A model generated the notes under the pieces. It did not search any database and had not been told where the DNA came from. It saw nothing but the letters and a program-made list of their open reading frames with translations. From Rhynchospora pubera (taxonomy: Eukaryota > Streptophyta > Magnoliopsida > Poales > Cyperaceae), in assembly GCA_028095005.1 (NCBI GenBank), contig CM051460.1:112193039-112257038 (forward strand): a stretch of 64,000 nucleotides of DNA, given 5' to 3'. This document shows positions 46,895 to 56,263 of the stretch, piece after piece. Numbering within the stretch: position 1 is the stretch's first letter; the number at the start of each line of letters is the position of its first letter. The position numbers and the translations under genes are program-made.

Positions 46895-48789
46895 TTACCT
46901 GTCGTATAAACTAGTTACGTTGATCTGAGCTCCTGATTCCTCAGTGATATCCTGTAGATACCTCATGACACGAGGAAAATGTTTACCTGCCCCAACGAAT
47001 TTCACTTCAACTTTTTCAAGTCGCTTGCCCTTAAATGGTGTGATTTTCAATAATTCTACATTTCCATGAACTTTCTCCTAGTAAGCAACACATTGCAAAG
47101 AAACAAAACAGAAGGATGAGAATAATTCTGAAAATAAAATTAAAAATTTACAAACATGGATTTAATCAATGGTCTGGTCCAGGCCATTTTTATCCATTGT
47201 AGTATTGCAGCACAAGTTTCCATCAGTCTGGCAGCAGTAACTTTGATCCAATTCAATTAAGATTGTATAGTGATTCTCATTCTTTTATTGTTTGTGTCTA
47301 AGATACATAACAATAATTCTGGAAGCAGCAACTTTGAACAAGTATTTATTAGGCCATGTATCTTAAGATTGTAATGGTAACTAAAATGAGCTAAACTGGC
47401 AACCAGGATATTCAGACAACAGGGGAAATAAAGAAGGCACTAAGTAATCAAGTACCGGACTGAAGCAATCGCGATGATGCAGTGAAAGCTCCTCCAAATT
47501 GGGGCAATGATTCAAAAAGTAAGCAAGTAAATTGGAATGACAAATCAAACAAAGGCCATCCACAGATAAGTCCTTCAGATTTGAAAACTCTGGGCAATTC
47601 GACAGTTCATTTTCCAGTAATGCCTATCAAATATGAACAACATACATTTCAAGAATGAGACTATGAGAGACATAAAAAGTCTAAAACAAAAGGCGTGAAG
47701 ATGCTCTACAGCAAGTCAAGACTTGTTGCTGTGGTCAATTTCAGATTCCAGTTATATCCATAACAGAATAAATTCAGAATGAGAACAAATATTTAGCAGG
47801 TAATATTAGCATTGCAAATATTATATAGCATAATAAAGAAAGAAGACAATAGATATGCATACCTTGATCTCCTCTCCACTTAAGTTGAGATTTTGGACAT
47901 TTGAAACGCCGATGAGAATATTACTCCTAAAATTGTAAGGGAGATAAGAATTGATACTTGCACTGGTCAGATTTTGCATCTGCAGATGCATGTTATGTCC
48001 CATAGCATACGGACAAATGCTATAACAGAAGGATAAAAGATTAGGTGTGTTGATCAACTCCATTCTCTTATCCGTCGTATCAACCCAACAGTAACATTGT
48101 ATTTCCAGATACTTCAGGCTCTGAGAATTTAATGTAGAGAACTCAGTGCCGCAGTTCTCCAGATGCAAAAATTCAAGCACAGGGCTACCAGAGAAAAGCT
48201 TATCAATAAAATCCTGATTTATATATGTCTCCTTCAGATACAATCTTCTGAGGCATGGAAGTTTTATAGCCTTGATTTTGTGAACAGATGTTCTGCAATA
48301 AAGTGAGACATCCACCAGAGATCCACAAGTAAAAATACCGAGAGACAGTGGACAATCGATGCTGAAATTAATATTCAAAACTTGAGGACTATGCTTAACA
48401 GCATAAAGGATACACGATCTTACAAATATATTATACATAGGCGAACTAGACATTTCCCTACAAGAAAGCCGAAATGTGTGCAATTCAGAGGCCTGACGAA
48501 GTAGTAGAGTCGTGCTCACAAAATCTCGAAACCTCATGCATTTATTTATTTGGGGTTCAGGTTCACCAAATTCAGGTTCACTATCATAAAATTCACCCTC
48601 ATACTCGAATTTAGAAAGGTCGAAATCTAGAAAGGGCAAAGTGGTCCAGAGATTCTTCCATCTCTTTGGGAGTATGCATGTCCGGACGGCCTCTTGGGCG
48701 GTCAAGAAGGACATAATGAGATGTATTAAGTGATCTGACAAACTACTTATTCTGTCCTTCTCACCCCTTGAGTCCCTAGCTCGTTTCAT
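46895..48789 (-). CDS. F-box / LRR (FBD-type) protein
   Basis: Likely substrate receptor of an SCF ubiquitin ligase: the F-box binds SKP1, the leucine-rich part binds an unknown target. Three coding exons on the minus strand: 48789-47863, 47623-47456, 47077-46895, all in phase with GT-AG introns, giving about 425 residues. The F-box is at residues 12-55 (RISSLSDHLIHLIMSFL, then CILPKRWKNLW and LPFLDFD). LRR-like repeats follow, e.g. LKAIKLPCLRRLYL-type and SPVLEFLHLENC, then CPNLEELSLHHRDC in exon 2. Exon 3 has an FBD-like end, LEKVEVKFVGAGKHF and FPRVMRYLQDI. The last codons run into a TAA at 46895-46897, which could instead be an unspliced donor; the stop is preferred. A leader intron at 48884-49086 is supported by TTTCCAG and GAG|GTTAGT. 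No defects seen. Confidence 0.85.
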
Positions 48790-49461
48790 GCCGGGCTATT
48801 CTCACTTCTCAGGAAACTCTACTAAAACACTTGGTCTGACTGAACCTGAACCCAACAAAATTCCCAACCAAGCCTTCACAGTCCTGGAAAGATAAAATTT
48901 TTTAAATAATTTTAATCAGGAAAAATAAAGGGTGATTTTATAGTGCAAAGGCTCACTTAATTTCACTTAAAAAATATAAAATGCACCTAACCAAACAATG
49001 TCTAATATTAACATCAAAATCAAGAGGCACCTATACTGAGCAAAAGGTTAAAAGCACATAGAGAGAGAACGCTTGGGGAAACTAACCTCAAAGGCACTGA
49101 TCGTATGTTGTGGCTTGATGGCTTGATGGCTTGATGAGAACAAAAAAAAAGTAGCAGGAAGGAAGAAGCATAGAAACCCTAGCACGATCGCAAGAGAAGA
49201 TGAGCAGAATTGGAATTGATTCGCTCGCTTGAGCCGACGAGCATCGCTATTAGATTTTATTTAAGTACGAGAGTGCAGGAAATTATTAGAGAGAGAGAGG
49301 GAGTGAAAGCAGTGTTCGGTAATATGAGAAAGTTTAGCTAATTAGAAATGTACCCTTTGAAATTTAGCTACTTAGAAATGTATCTTTAAATGATTAATTT
49401 TGGAAATTTACGAAAATTTTTTCCCATTTCACTAGAAATCAGAATAATCAATTTTTAATAT
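48790..49461 (-). other. Leader exon, leader intron and promoter of the F-box gene
   Basis: 5' UTR intron 48884-49086 (minus strand). An upstream leader exon includes CTAGGGTTTCTATGC near 49165-49185, a phrase common in plant leaders, and an AATAAAAT stretch near 49255 may be the TATA element. The rest is AT-rich. Confidence 0.5.
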
Positions 49462-49876
49462 GAGAAAGTTTAATATGCACTATAGTGCGTAGGGCACTCC
49501 GTGCACCACGGACTTTTTCGTGGATATTTTTGTAAATTGACAAATCTAATTTAACCAATCTAATTTACATATTGAAATCTCATAGAAAACCAAAATTTAT
49601 AATTTTTTAGATTTTATTACTATTTTTTTCGAATTTTTTAAAACATGTCATTTTTGGAAAATTGTAAATAGTACAACATTCCAAAAATGGCATGTTTTAA
49701 AAAATTCGAAAAAAATAGTAATAAAATCCAAAAAATTGTAAATTTTGGTTTGGTATGAGATTTCAATATGTAGATTAGATTGGTTAAATTAGATTTTTCA
49801 ATTTACAAAAATATTTCCGAAAAAGTCCGTGGTGCACGGAATGATCTATGCACTATGGTGCATATTAAACTTTCTC
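49462..49876. mobile_element. Long-hairpin MULE-type MITE, copy 3
   Basis: 10-bp direct repeats TTTTTAATAT (49452-49461, 49877-49886). Ends GAGAAAGTTTAATATGCAC and its inverse, then TCCGTGCACCACGGACTTTT on both arms, then the same core as copies 1 and 2 (TTGACAAATCTAAT, ACATATTGAAATCTCAT). Confidence 0.9.
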
Positions 49877-50519
49877 TTTTTAATATTCTGGACGAAAATG
49901 TCCCCCTATCCTTTCTGTAGTTTCCGTTTGAAAATAAAAATACCGAGTCACTAGAAATAACGAAAAGCACAAATGTTCTATACAAATAAAATGGGGTAAA
50001 TTTATTGGATAGTTTTTTAAATTACCTAAGTTATCAAGGGTATATGTCTAATTTTCCCTAATCATGGATATATTAATATGAAAAATTTACAGATTTCCTA
50101 AACAATATTTCATTAACTTTCCAGGTAATACAGAAGTGAGGAGGTTATTTTCTACCTTGTTTCTCCTTTTATAGTGGCGAGAATAAATGGAAGATACATA
50201 AGAATAAATCAATAAATGTAAAAAAATAAAAACGAATGATACTGTTATTATGATATAATCAACCTTCATGTATGGAGTCAAGCTCATTAGCAGTAAAGCA
50301 GGGAGCGTAAAGCATGCATCCGTTCTTGTCATACTGTGGTTCATCACAATTCGGTGTTAATAATTTTCTGGTATTTTTCCAAATCAGAATGAAAATTATA
50401 ATAATGATCTTTATCAGAGTGTGTAATAAAGATTTTTAAGGACGACCACACAAAATTTAAAATGATATACAGCATAGTTATAATATATTTAAATTTTGAT
50501 TTGAATAAATTTGTTGTAA

Positions 50520-50690
50520 GTAGAGAACCAGCTTTTTATCGATCTAGTGGCATAGAGCAACTCAACTTCCGTGGAGCTCGTGGGTTTGAGATCCGGACGG
50601 AATCCTTTGTGACATTTAATTTTGAAATAAGTTGGAGGAGTTAACCTCCATCTTATCTTAAAAGATAAAATAAAATTGTTGTATTAGTTG
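50520..50690 (+). mobile_element. Candidate tRNA-derived SINE
   Basis: A-box-like TCTAGTGGCATAGAG (about 50543), B-box-like GGGTTTGAGATCC (about 50582), then GAAATAAGTTGGAGGAGTTA, similar in layout to 5262-5405. Confidence 0.45.
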
Positions 50691-50777
50691 TGACAATATC
50701 ATATGAATGTACTATATATAAAGATAGATGTGTACCAAAAACAACTACTGCGACAATATAAGTGACTATATAACAAA

Positions 50778-50918
50778 GGCTCCGTTTGGATGAGGTGTGG
50801 GAAGAAAGGAAGAAGTATTGGAAAGTGTGTAATTTTATAAAGGATTTGAATTGTTTAATAATAAATTTGGGCCCTTCTTTCTTTATTCTCTTCTTCCCAC
50901 TCCAATCCAAATACAGCC
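50778..50918. mobile_element. Short MITE, GGCTCCGTTTGGAT end
   Basis: Left end GGCTCCGTTTGGAT, right end inverted as ATCCAAATACAGCC (two mismatches). Interior has GGGAAGAAAGGAAGAAG and CTTCTTCCCAC arms. Confidence 0.65.
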
Positions 50919-51221
50919 AAAGGTAATACATCGTTAATTCATTCGTCATTGGGTGAACTGATGAATTTGTATGGATCAGGTTTACCTGAAAGGTGAGACG
51001 GGTGAATGAATTAATTGAATTTAAGACATCGTTAATTTCATATATCAACTTCGATTTATTACCTTAACTATGGATGCAATCATGCAAAAGTATATTCACA
51101 ACAAGGATTATGCTCCTAACCTCATGTCTAATGTAATACCGATGCTCCTAACCTCATGTCCAATGTAATACCGACACAACTTAGCAGACTAGTAGCTGCA
51201 TTGATGGATGTGGAATTCAGG

Positions 51222-51500
51222 TAGGGCTGCAAATGGTCGAAACGGTAGCGAAATTAGGGTGTTTCATCAACCGTTTCATTTTGTTTGACGAAACAGATTT
51301 ATAATTTCGTCGATTGTTTCGTCCGGACGAAACGATCGAAATTGACGAAATTTTCGTGATTTACACACGGACGAAACTATTTCGTTATTTCGTTAACCGT
51401 TTCGTCCAACCAAACGAAATTATTTTGTTGTTTTGTTAACCGCTTTGTCCGGACGAAACGAAACGAAAAACGATTATAACGGCTTCCGTTTTCAGCCCTA
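51222..51500. mobile_element. Non-autonomous hAT-like element B, AACGAAACG-rich
   Basis: Perfect 8-bp duplication AATTCAGG (51214-51221, 51501-51508). Ends TAGGGCTGCAAATGG and, inverted, TAGGGCTGAAAACGG. Interior made of CGAAACGGT, AACGAAAT and GTTTCGTCC phrases. Confidence 0.9.
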
Positions 51501-51771
51501 AATTCAGGGATATGTTTTTGGAATTATATTGTTGGGCCCCAATTTTTTTATACGAGCTTGGTAGAGGCAGGCTGCCAAGACGTTGGGCCTGTGGGGTATG
51601 TGTTCTGATATTGAGTGATTTAGTTTAGGTAGATGATGGGCTCAGCAAAATCCTTATCGATTCACCAATTCTTATCAATTTTAGTAGAGAGCTGTGTGGC
51701 TCTGTGTGCCTGTGTTTTAGGTTATCTTATACAAACAATTTGCGATATTAGAAATAGAAATATAGAATAGA

Positions 51772-52039
51772 TAGGGGTGAAAACGGTCACCGTTTCGACC
51801 GTCATTTCGTTTCGTTTCATCCAAAACGAAACGAAACGGTTAAGATTTTTTGTTGCGTTTTATAAACGAAACGGTTAACGAAAGCTTAGAACAGTTTCGT
51901 CCATGTGTATTTTCGTGATTTCGACCGTTTCGTCCAAAATGAAACGGTTAACGCAAATGGGTGATCAATTTCGTTTTAAAACGAAACGGTTAACGAAATC
52001 GACCGTTTTCGTGGTTGTTTTAGACGTTATGCAGCCATA
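51772..52039. mobile_element. Non-autonomous hAT-like element C, AACGAAACG-rich
   Basis: 8-bp duplication AGAATAGA (51764-51771, 52040-52047). Left end TAGGGGTGAAAACGG; right end, inverted, TATGGCTGCATAACG, so the right terminus has diverged. Same interior phrases as element B. Confidence 0.8.
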
Positions 52040-52401
52040 AGAATAGATACCAATAAGAAAGGTTACTGCCTTACTGGGCAGACAAATTCTTATTCAACAA
52101 ATATACACCCGGCCCAAATGCTTGCTCTAACTCTAAGGTCAGACTTGACGAAGTTAAGACTGTTGGTTAAACATTTTCTCTCGATTTGCCGATTTGCAAA
52201 ACAACACCGAAACTCTTAAACTAACATCTCTTTTTAGTGCTTTATAGCTAAATTTATTGAAGAATGGATTAAAGCAAGTGCGGCACTTAGTTTGGAGCTT
52301 CAAGAGATTGCTTTGGTTTAGTTAGATTCAGTAGTTAAGGTTTATTTAATCTCTAAACTAATCTCAATCAATTTGCTGGTAAAATGCTCAGTCTTTCTGT
52401 C

Positions 52402-53127
52402 CAGCGTCATACAACGCTAGTTGCCGTTACACAACGCTGAGTTAATTCGTTTTTAAATTGCAAAATCTCTGACAAGGTTGGAACAGCGTTACACAACGCT
52501 CAGTAGCGTTGTGCAACGTTAGTTCATTTGTTTTTAAACCTGTTAAATCCATTATTTCCCCTTGTCAGAACGTTGTGCAACGCTAAGTAACGTTACACAA
52601 CATTTCCACTCCTACGTTGTGTAACGCTACTCAGCGTTGTACAACGCAGTATGAAACAGGCGACTCTGCATTGCTCAGACATCGATCTGCATCGATGCTG
52701 CAAGCATGCAGCCATGTTCCATGCATTGTAGCGTTGTGTAACGCTCTAAACTTCGCTCAGACTTCGCTTTTTCGCTCTGGACGCGTAGTGCAACGCTGCA
52801 TAGCGTTGTGCAACGGCGCCGTTGTGTGACGCCAGTCAGCGTCGTATGACGTTCTGACAATATTGTTTGAGTTTGTCAGTTCTGCCTTGTTTATCCTCTT
52901 GACTTCGTTGTGCAACGCTACCAAGCGTTACGCAACGCTCTGACAAGTTCCAACGGAACTGTCGAGCTTCTGCTTTGGATTTTTGCTGAAGCGTTGTGCA
53001 ACGCTATACAACGTTACACAATGCTCTGACAACTCACAACGTTATTGTCTGTGACCGTTTGATTTTTCAACGGCTATTTAGGCGTTGTACAACGGCATAT
53101 AGCGTTGTATAACGCCAGAGTCTGTTT
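52402..53127. repeat. Array of paired 14-bp palindromes in U3 of the LTR
   Basis: About ten bipartite units, each palindrome - 6 bp - palindrome, e.g. GCGTTACACAACGC / TCAGTA / GCGTTGTGCAACGT at about 52484, and GCGTTGTGCAACGC / TACCAA / GCGTTACGCAACGC at about 52908. Centres are 20 bp apart in nearly every pair. The array stops about 30 bp before the TATA box. One unit (52730) has only the first arm well kept. Confidence 0.9.
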
Positions 53128-53157
53128 TGACTGGTTTTTGGAGCTGTTGGCGCCCTC

Positions 53158-53166
53158 TATATATAT
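53158..53166 (+). promoter_or_regulatory. TATA box of the copia LTR
   Basis: CTCTATATATATAGGG directly follows the palindrome array and fits the U3/R boundary region. Confidence 0.7.
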
Positions 53167-53732
53167 AGGGCCTCTTGGAACTGTTTAGACACTTTTGAAA
53201 CCTTTGAAACTCCTCCCTTTTGAGCTCCAACCAGTTAGACATTATACTCTCTTGTGTTTGAGCATTATTTTAGCAAAATCATTGAGATTAGAGTGTGCAA
53301 AACCAATCCACTAGTGTTAATTGCTAGATTTGTTGAGTGATTTGGTTAGAGCCTCAATCCTTTGAGTGTTTGAGCTTGTTTATTTGAGTTAGGCCAATCC
53401 ACCTTGAGAGTTATTGTAACAAGGTGATTTGGTTCGAATTTGTAGTCCCGTTCGTGTGGAATTGAACGGAGCGCGCCCATTTCGAGGTTGCGAAACTCCC
53501 GGAGACGTACGACTAAGGCTAGCACTTCCTAGCGGGTCGGAACTCCGTAATACATCTCGTGTCATTTCTTCTCTTCTCTTTTTTTACCTTTATTGAATTG
53601 TGAATTGCTTGTGCTTTGTTTGTGTTTTGTTAGAACAAGTTTGAATTGAATCAAATATTGACCATACCGGTTTAGAAATTCGTTTTTGTGCCTATTCACC
53701 CCCCTCTAGGCCTTTAATTTGGGACAACAAAG

Positions 53733-53744
53733 TGGTATCAGAGC
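53733..53744 (+). other. Primer-binding site
   Basis: TGGTATCAGAGC, four bases after the LTR, is complementary to the 3' end of initiator methionine tRNA, the usual plant copia primer. Confidence 0.9.
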
Positions 53745-53789
53745 AGGAGTTATCTTTTGACCATCTTGTTAGGTAGATAACCTCGATTC

Positions 53790-56151
53790 ATGGCCTCTAG
53801 GGTGATAGAAAAACCGGACAAGTTTGGTTCCACTTGCAAGAACTTCCGTTATTGGAAGAGATGTATAGTTGTATACCTTAACTTGATTGATCTTTGGGAG
53901 GTTGTTGATAAGTCATACACACCAACTGTTGATAGTGAAGGTAGAGAAACCCATGCCTCTAAGACCATTAGGACCAAGAATGATAATGCCGTGAATGTCT
54001 TGTTAAATTCGGTACATGAGTCCATAGCGGCAATTTTTGGTAGCTCTACTAGTGCACATGAAATGTGGGTTTCTCTCTTGAACCGTTATGAGGGAAATTC
54101 TCTAATCAAAAGCTCTCGACAATTTGAGTTAGAGTCTAGATTGGATAATTTCCGCATACGGGAAGGTGAATGCATCGAGGAGATGTATACTCGGTTTATA
54201 CAATTGCTCGATGAATTCACTAACATAGGAGAGACCCTTTTCTAATAGTCGTGTTATAGAAAGATTGCTTAGGGCTTTGGTGGGAAGACCTCAATTCGAC
54301 ACTCTCATCTCGACTCTTGAGACACAACAAAGGTCCCACAACAACCTCACACCGGAGATCATCTATACCCATTACCGGTGCGTGGAAGAGAAGCTCAAGC
54401 AACTTGGACAGTTGAAGTATGAGCCCAAAACCGTGGCATTGGCGGCAAGTGACAACAAGGCATCCCCTTCCAAGAGCCGCCACAATGACAACCACCAAGG
54501 GAGACACCGCCACTCAAGTGACAAGGCCAAAGGCATCATCGACCTTGATGAGGACAAGCAAGGAGCCGTTCTCTCAAAGATGTTTCGAGCTATCATGGTG
54601 TTTGAGGGAAAGTTCAACAAAGAAAGGCTTGAGAATGACGAAAGAGCTCTTTGCTTCGTGTGCCAAAAAGAAGGTCATACCATGTACTCTTGCTTCAAGC
54701 TCTTCCCTCACTTGAAGAAGGACAAGGAAGATGGTGGCAAGAGAAGAGGTGATGGCCGGTTCAAGTCCAAGAAGGGACACTACAAGAGCAAGAAGAAGGG
54801 TGAGAGAGCCATGCAAGCCACTTGGGACAACGATTCCGATTCGAGCTCATCCTCTCAATCCGATTCGGAATCCGAGTGCGACTTTGACAACCTTGCTCTT
54901 GTGGCTCAAGTGAATGAAGTGGTGATGCCGGTGGATGACGACCTAGATGACTTGGTGAATGAGGTCTTCAATGAGTTCAACCGAGGCAAAATCTATGTGC
55001 ATCCATTGAGCAAAGCTAGCCTTGATGAAGCATCATCCTCTACATCGACTTTCACACAAGCTCCAACGACTATTCAAGAGGAACCATCCACAATTGCCAT
55101 TGAAATGCCTAAGGTCACAAATGAGGTACTTCTAAACTCATTCTCTAGTAGTGATAGCGATTGTGATAGTGAGAATGACTTGAGCTTGAATGATGATGCA
55201 AACTTGCAATTTGATAGGTTGAATGATTATCTTGATGAGTCTCTTAAGACTATTGCTAGTCAAAAAGAGCAAATTAGTCTTTTGACGACTAAGGTGCATG
55301 ATCTTGAATCTTTGGTGACAAGGTATAAGGGTATGATTGAAAGTTTTGAAAAACCAAGTGTTTGTGAAAAATGTCAAACTCCTTTGAGTGAGACAAATGT
55401 TTTGAAAAATGAAAGGGCTTCAAGTTCGTCTAGTGCTTCTCATAGCACCAAGATGAATCTTGATAAAATGTTTGTGGGACAAAAACCCAATGACAAAACG
55501 GGTCTTGGCTTCAAAAAGAGGAATCAATCCTTTTCTAGACCAAGAACCATGTCAAGCCCAACACAAAATGAGAGACTTTATCACAAGAGCACCAATGGTA
55601 GGAACACACACGGGCAAGGGCAAAAGAATTTTGTTGGCTCTCAAAATGGTGCTCAAAAGAGTTTTGGTAGGAATAGAAATGGGTCTCAAAGATCCCAAAA
55701 GAACTTTCAAAACAATCGGGGCCCAAGCAACTTGTATTTCAAGGGACCCGATGGGTGTTTTCATTCTTTTCAAAATAATGGTGGGAATAGGAATAGAACA
55801 CACACTAGACCTCAAACCAATGAGGGAAATCAAAAAGTCTCTCAACAAAACAAAAAGAATTTTCAAAAATCAAATTTGAGAAACTCTCAATCATACACTT
55901 TCTCTAAGGATCCAAAGATTAGGGCCATGGAGCTTAGGCGTCATTTTGAAACCCATTTTGTTAGAGAAAGTTCACAAGTGAACAAGCCAACTTGTGCTTG
56001 TTGCAACTATTGTGGTAAAAATGGCCATGTCACACTAGAATGCAAAATTAGAAAAGCAAATCATTCATCCGGTTCAATTAACATGATTTGGGTTCCTAAA
56101 GTCACTTCCACATCCGTTTTGATTGGTGGAAGTGGTTCGAGTGTGGCTTAG
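53790..56151 (+). pseudogene. gag of the copia element, frameshifted
   Basis: Capsid/nucleocapsid protein. The start is the ATG at 53790. The capsid region (about residues 1-150, with FRYWKRCIVVYL, LWEVVD, MWVSLLNRYEG) stops at 54243-54245 because of a one-base shift near 54230-54243; the rest continues in the next frame to 56151. It includes zinc knuckle CFVCQKEGHTMYSC (about 54655) and a second, CNYCGKNGHVTLEC (about 56005), with an acidic Ser-rich segment, a coiled-coil-like stretch (about 55215-55350) and an Asn/Gln/Arg-rich segment between. Length is well above ordinary copia gag, as in the SIRE lineage. Confidence 0.9.
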
Positions 56152-56263
56152 TTAGCCATCTTCTCTCCCCAAGGTTATTCTTGTCAAATCTTAAGGGGGA
56201 GAGATTACAAGAATAATATATTAGTTGTTTGTTTCTAACTAATATGTATTCTTGTAGGTTTGT
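56152..56263 (+). other. gag-pol junction with PPT-like tract
   Basis: After the gag stop TAG, a 110-bp stretch carries AAGGGGGAGAG (about 56191-56202), alike to the real polypurine tract, and ends TATTCTTGTAG, which could act as a splice acceptor before the protease frame. No ORF of its own. Confidence 0.5.

Larger units (their letters stand above)
49887..51213. other. Intergenic with one SINE-like and one MITE element
   Basis: No gene recognised. ATGCTCCTAACCTCATGTC is duplicated in tandem at 51110-51160. Confidence 0.4.
52161..53729 (+). repeat. 5' LTR of the copia element
   Basis: Begins TGTTGGTTAAACATT and ends TTTGGGACAACA. Compared by eye with the 3' LTR it shows about a dozen substitutions and two small indels over 1.57 kb, i.e. 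above 99% identity, so insertion is recent. Confidence 0.95.

Noticed and set aside
52617..52829. Open frames in the copia LTR, repeated at 62736-62948
   Set aside because: They are by-products of the stop-poor CGTTGTGCAACG palindromes in the LTR, with no protein-like composition.
52402..53127. CRISPR-like array
   Set aside because: Short palindromes with 6-bp spacers in a plant LTR; no repeat-spacer structure of that kind and no cas genes.
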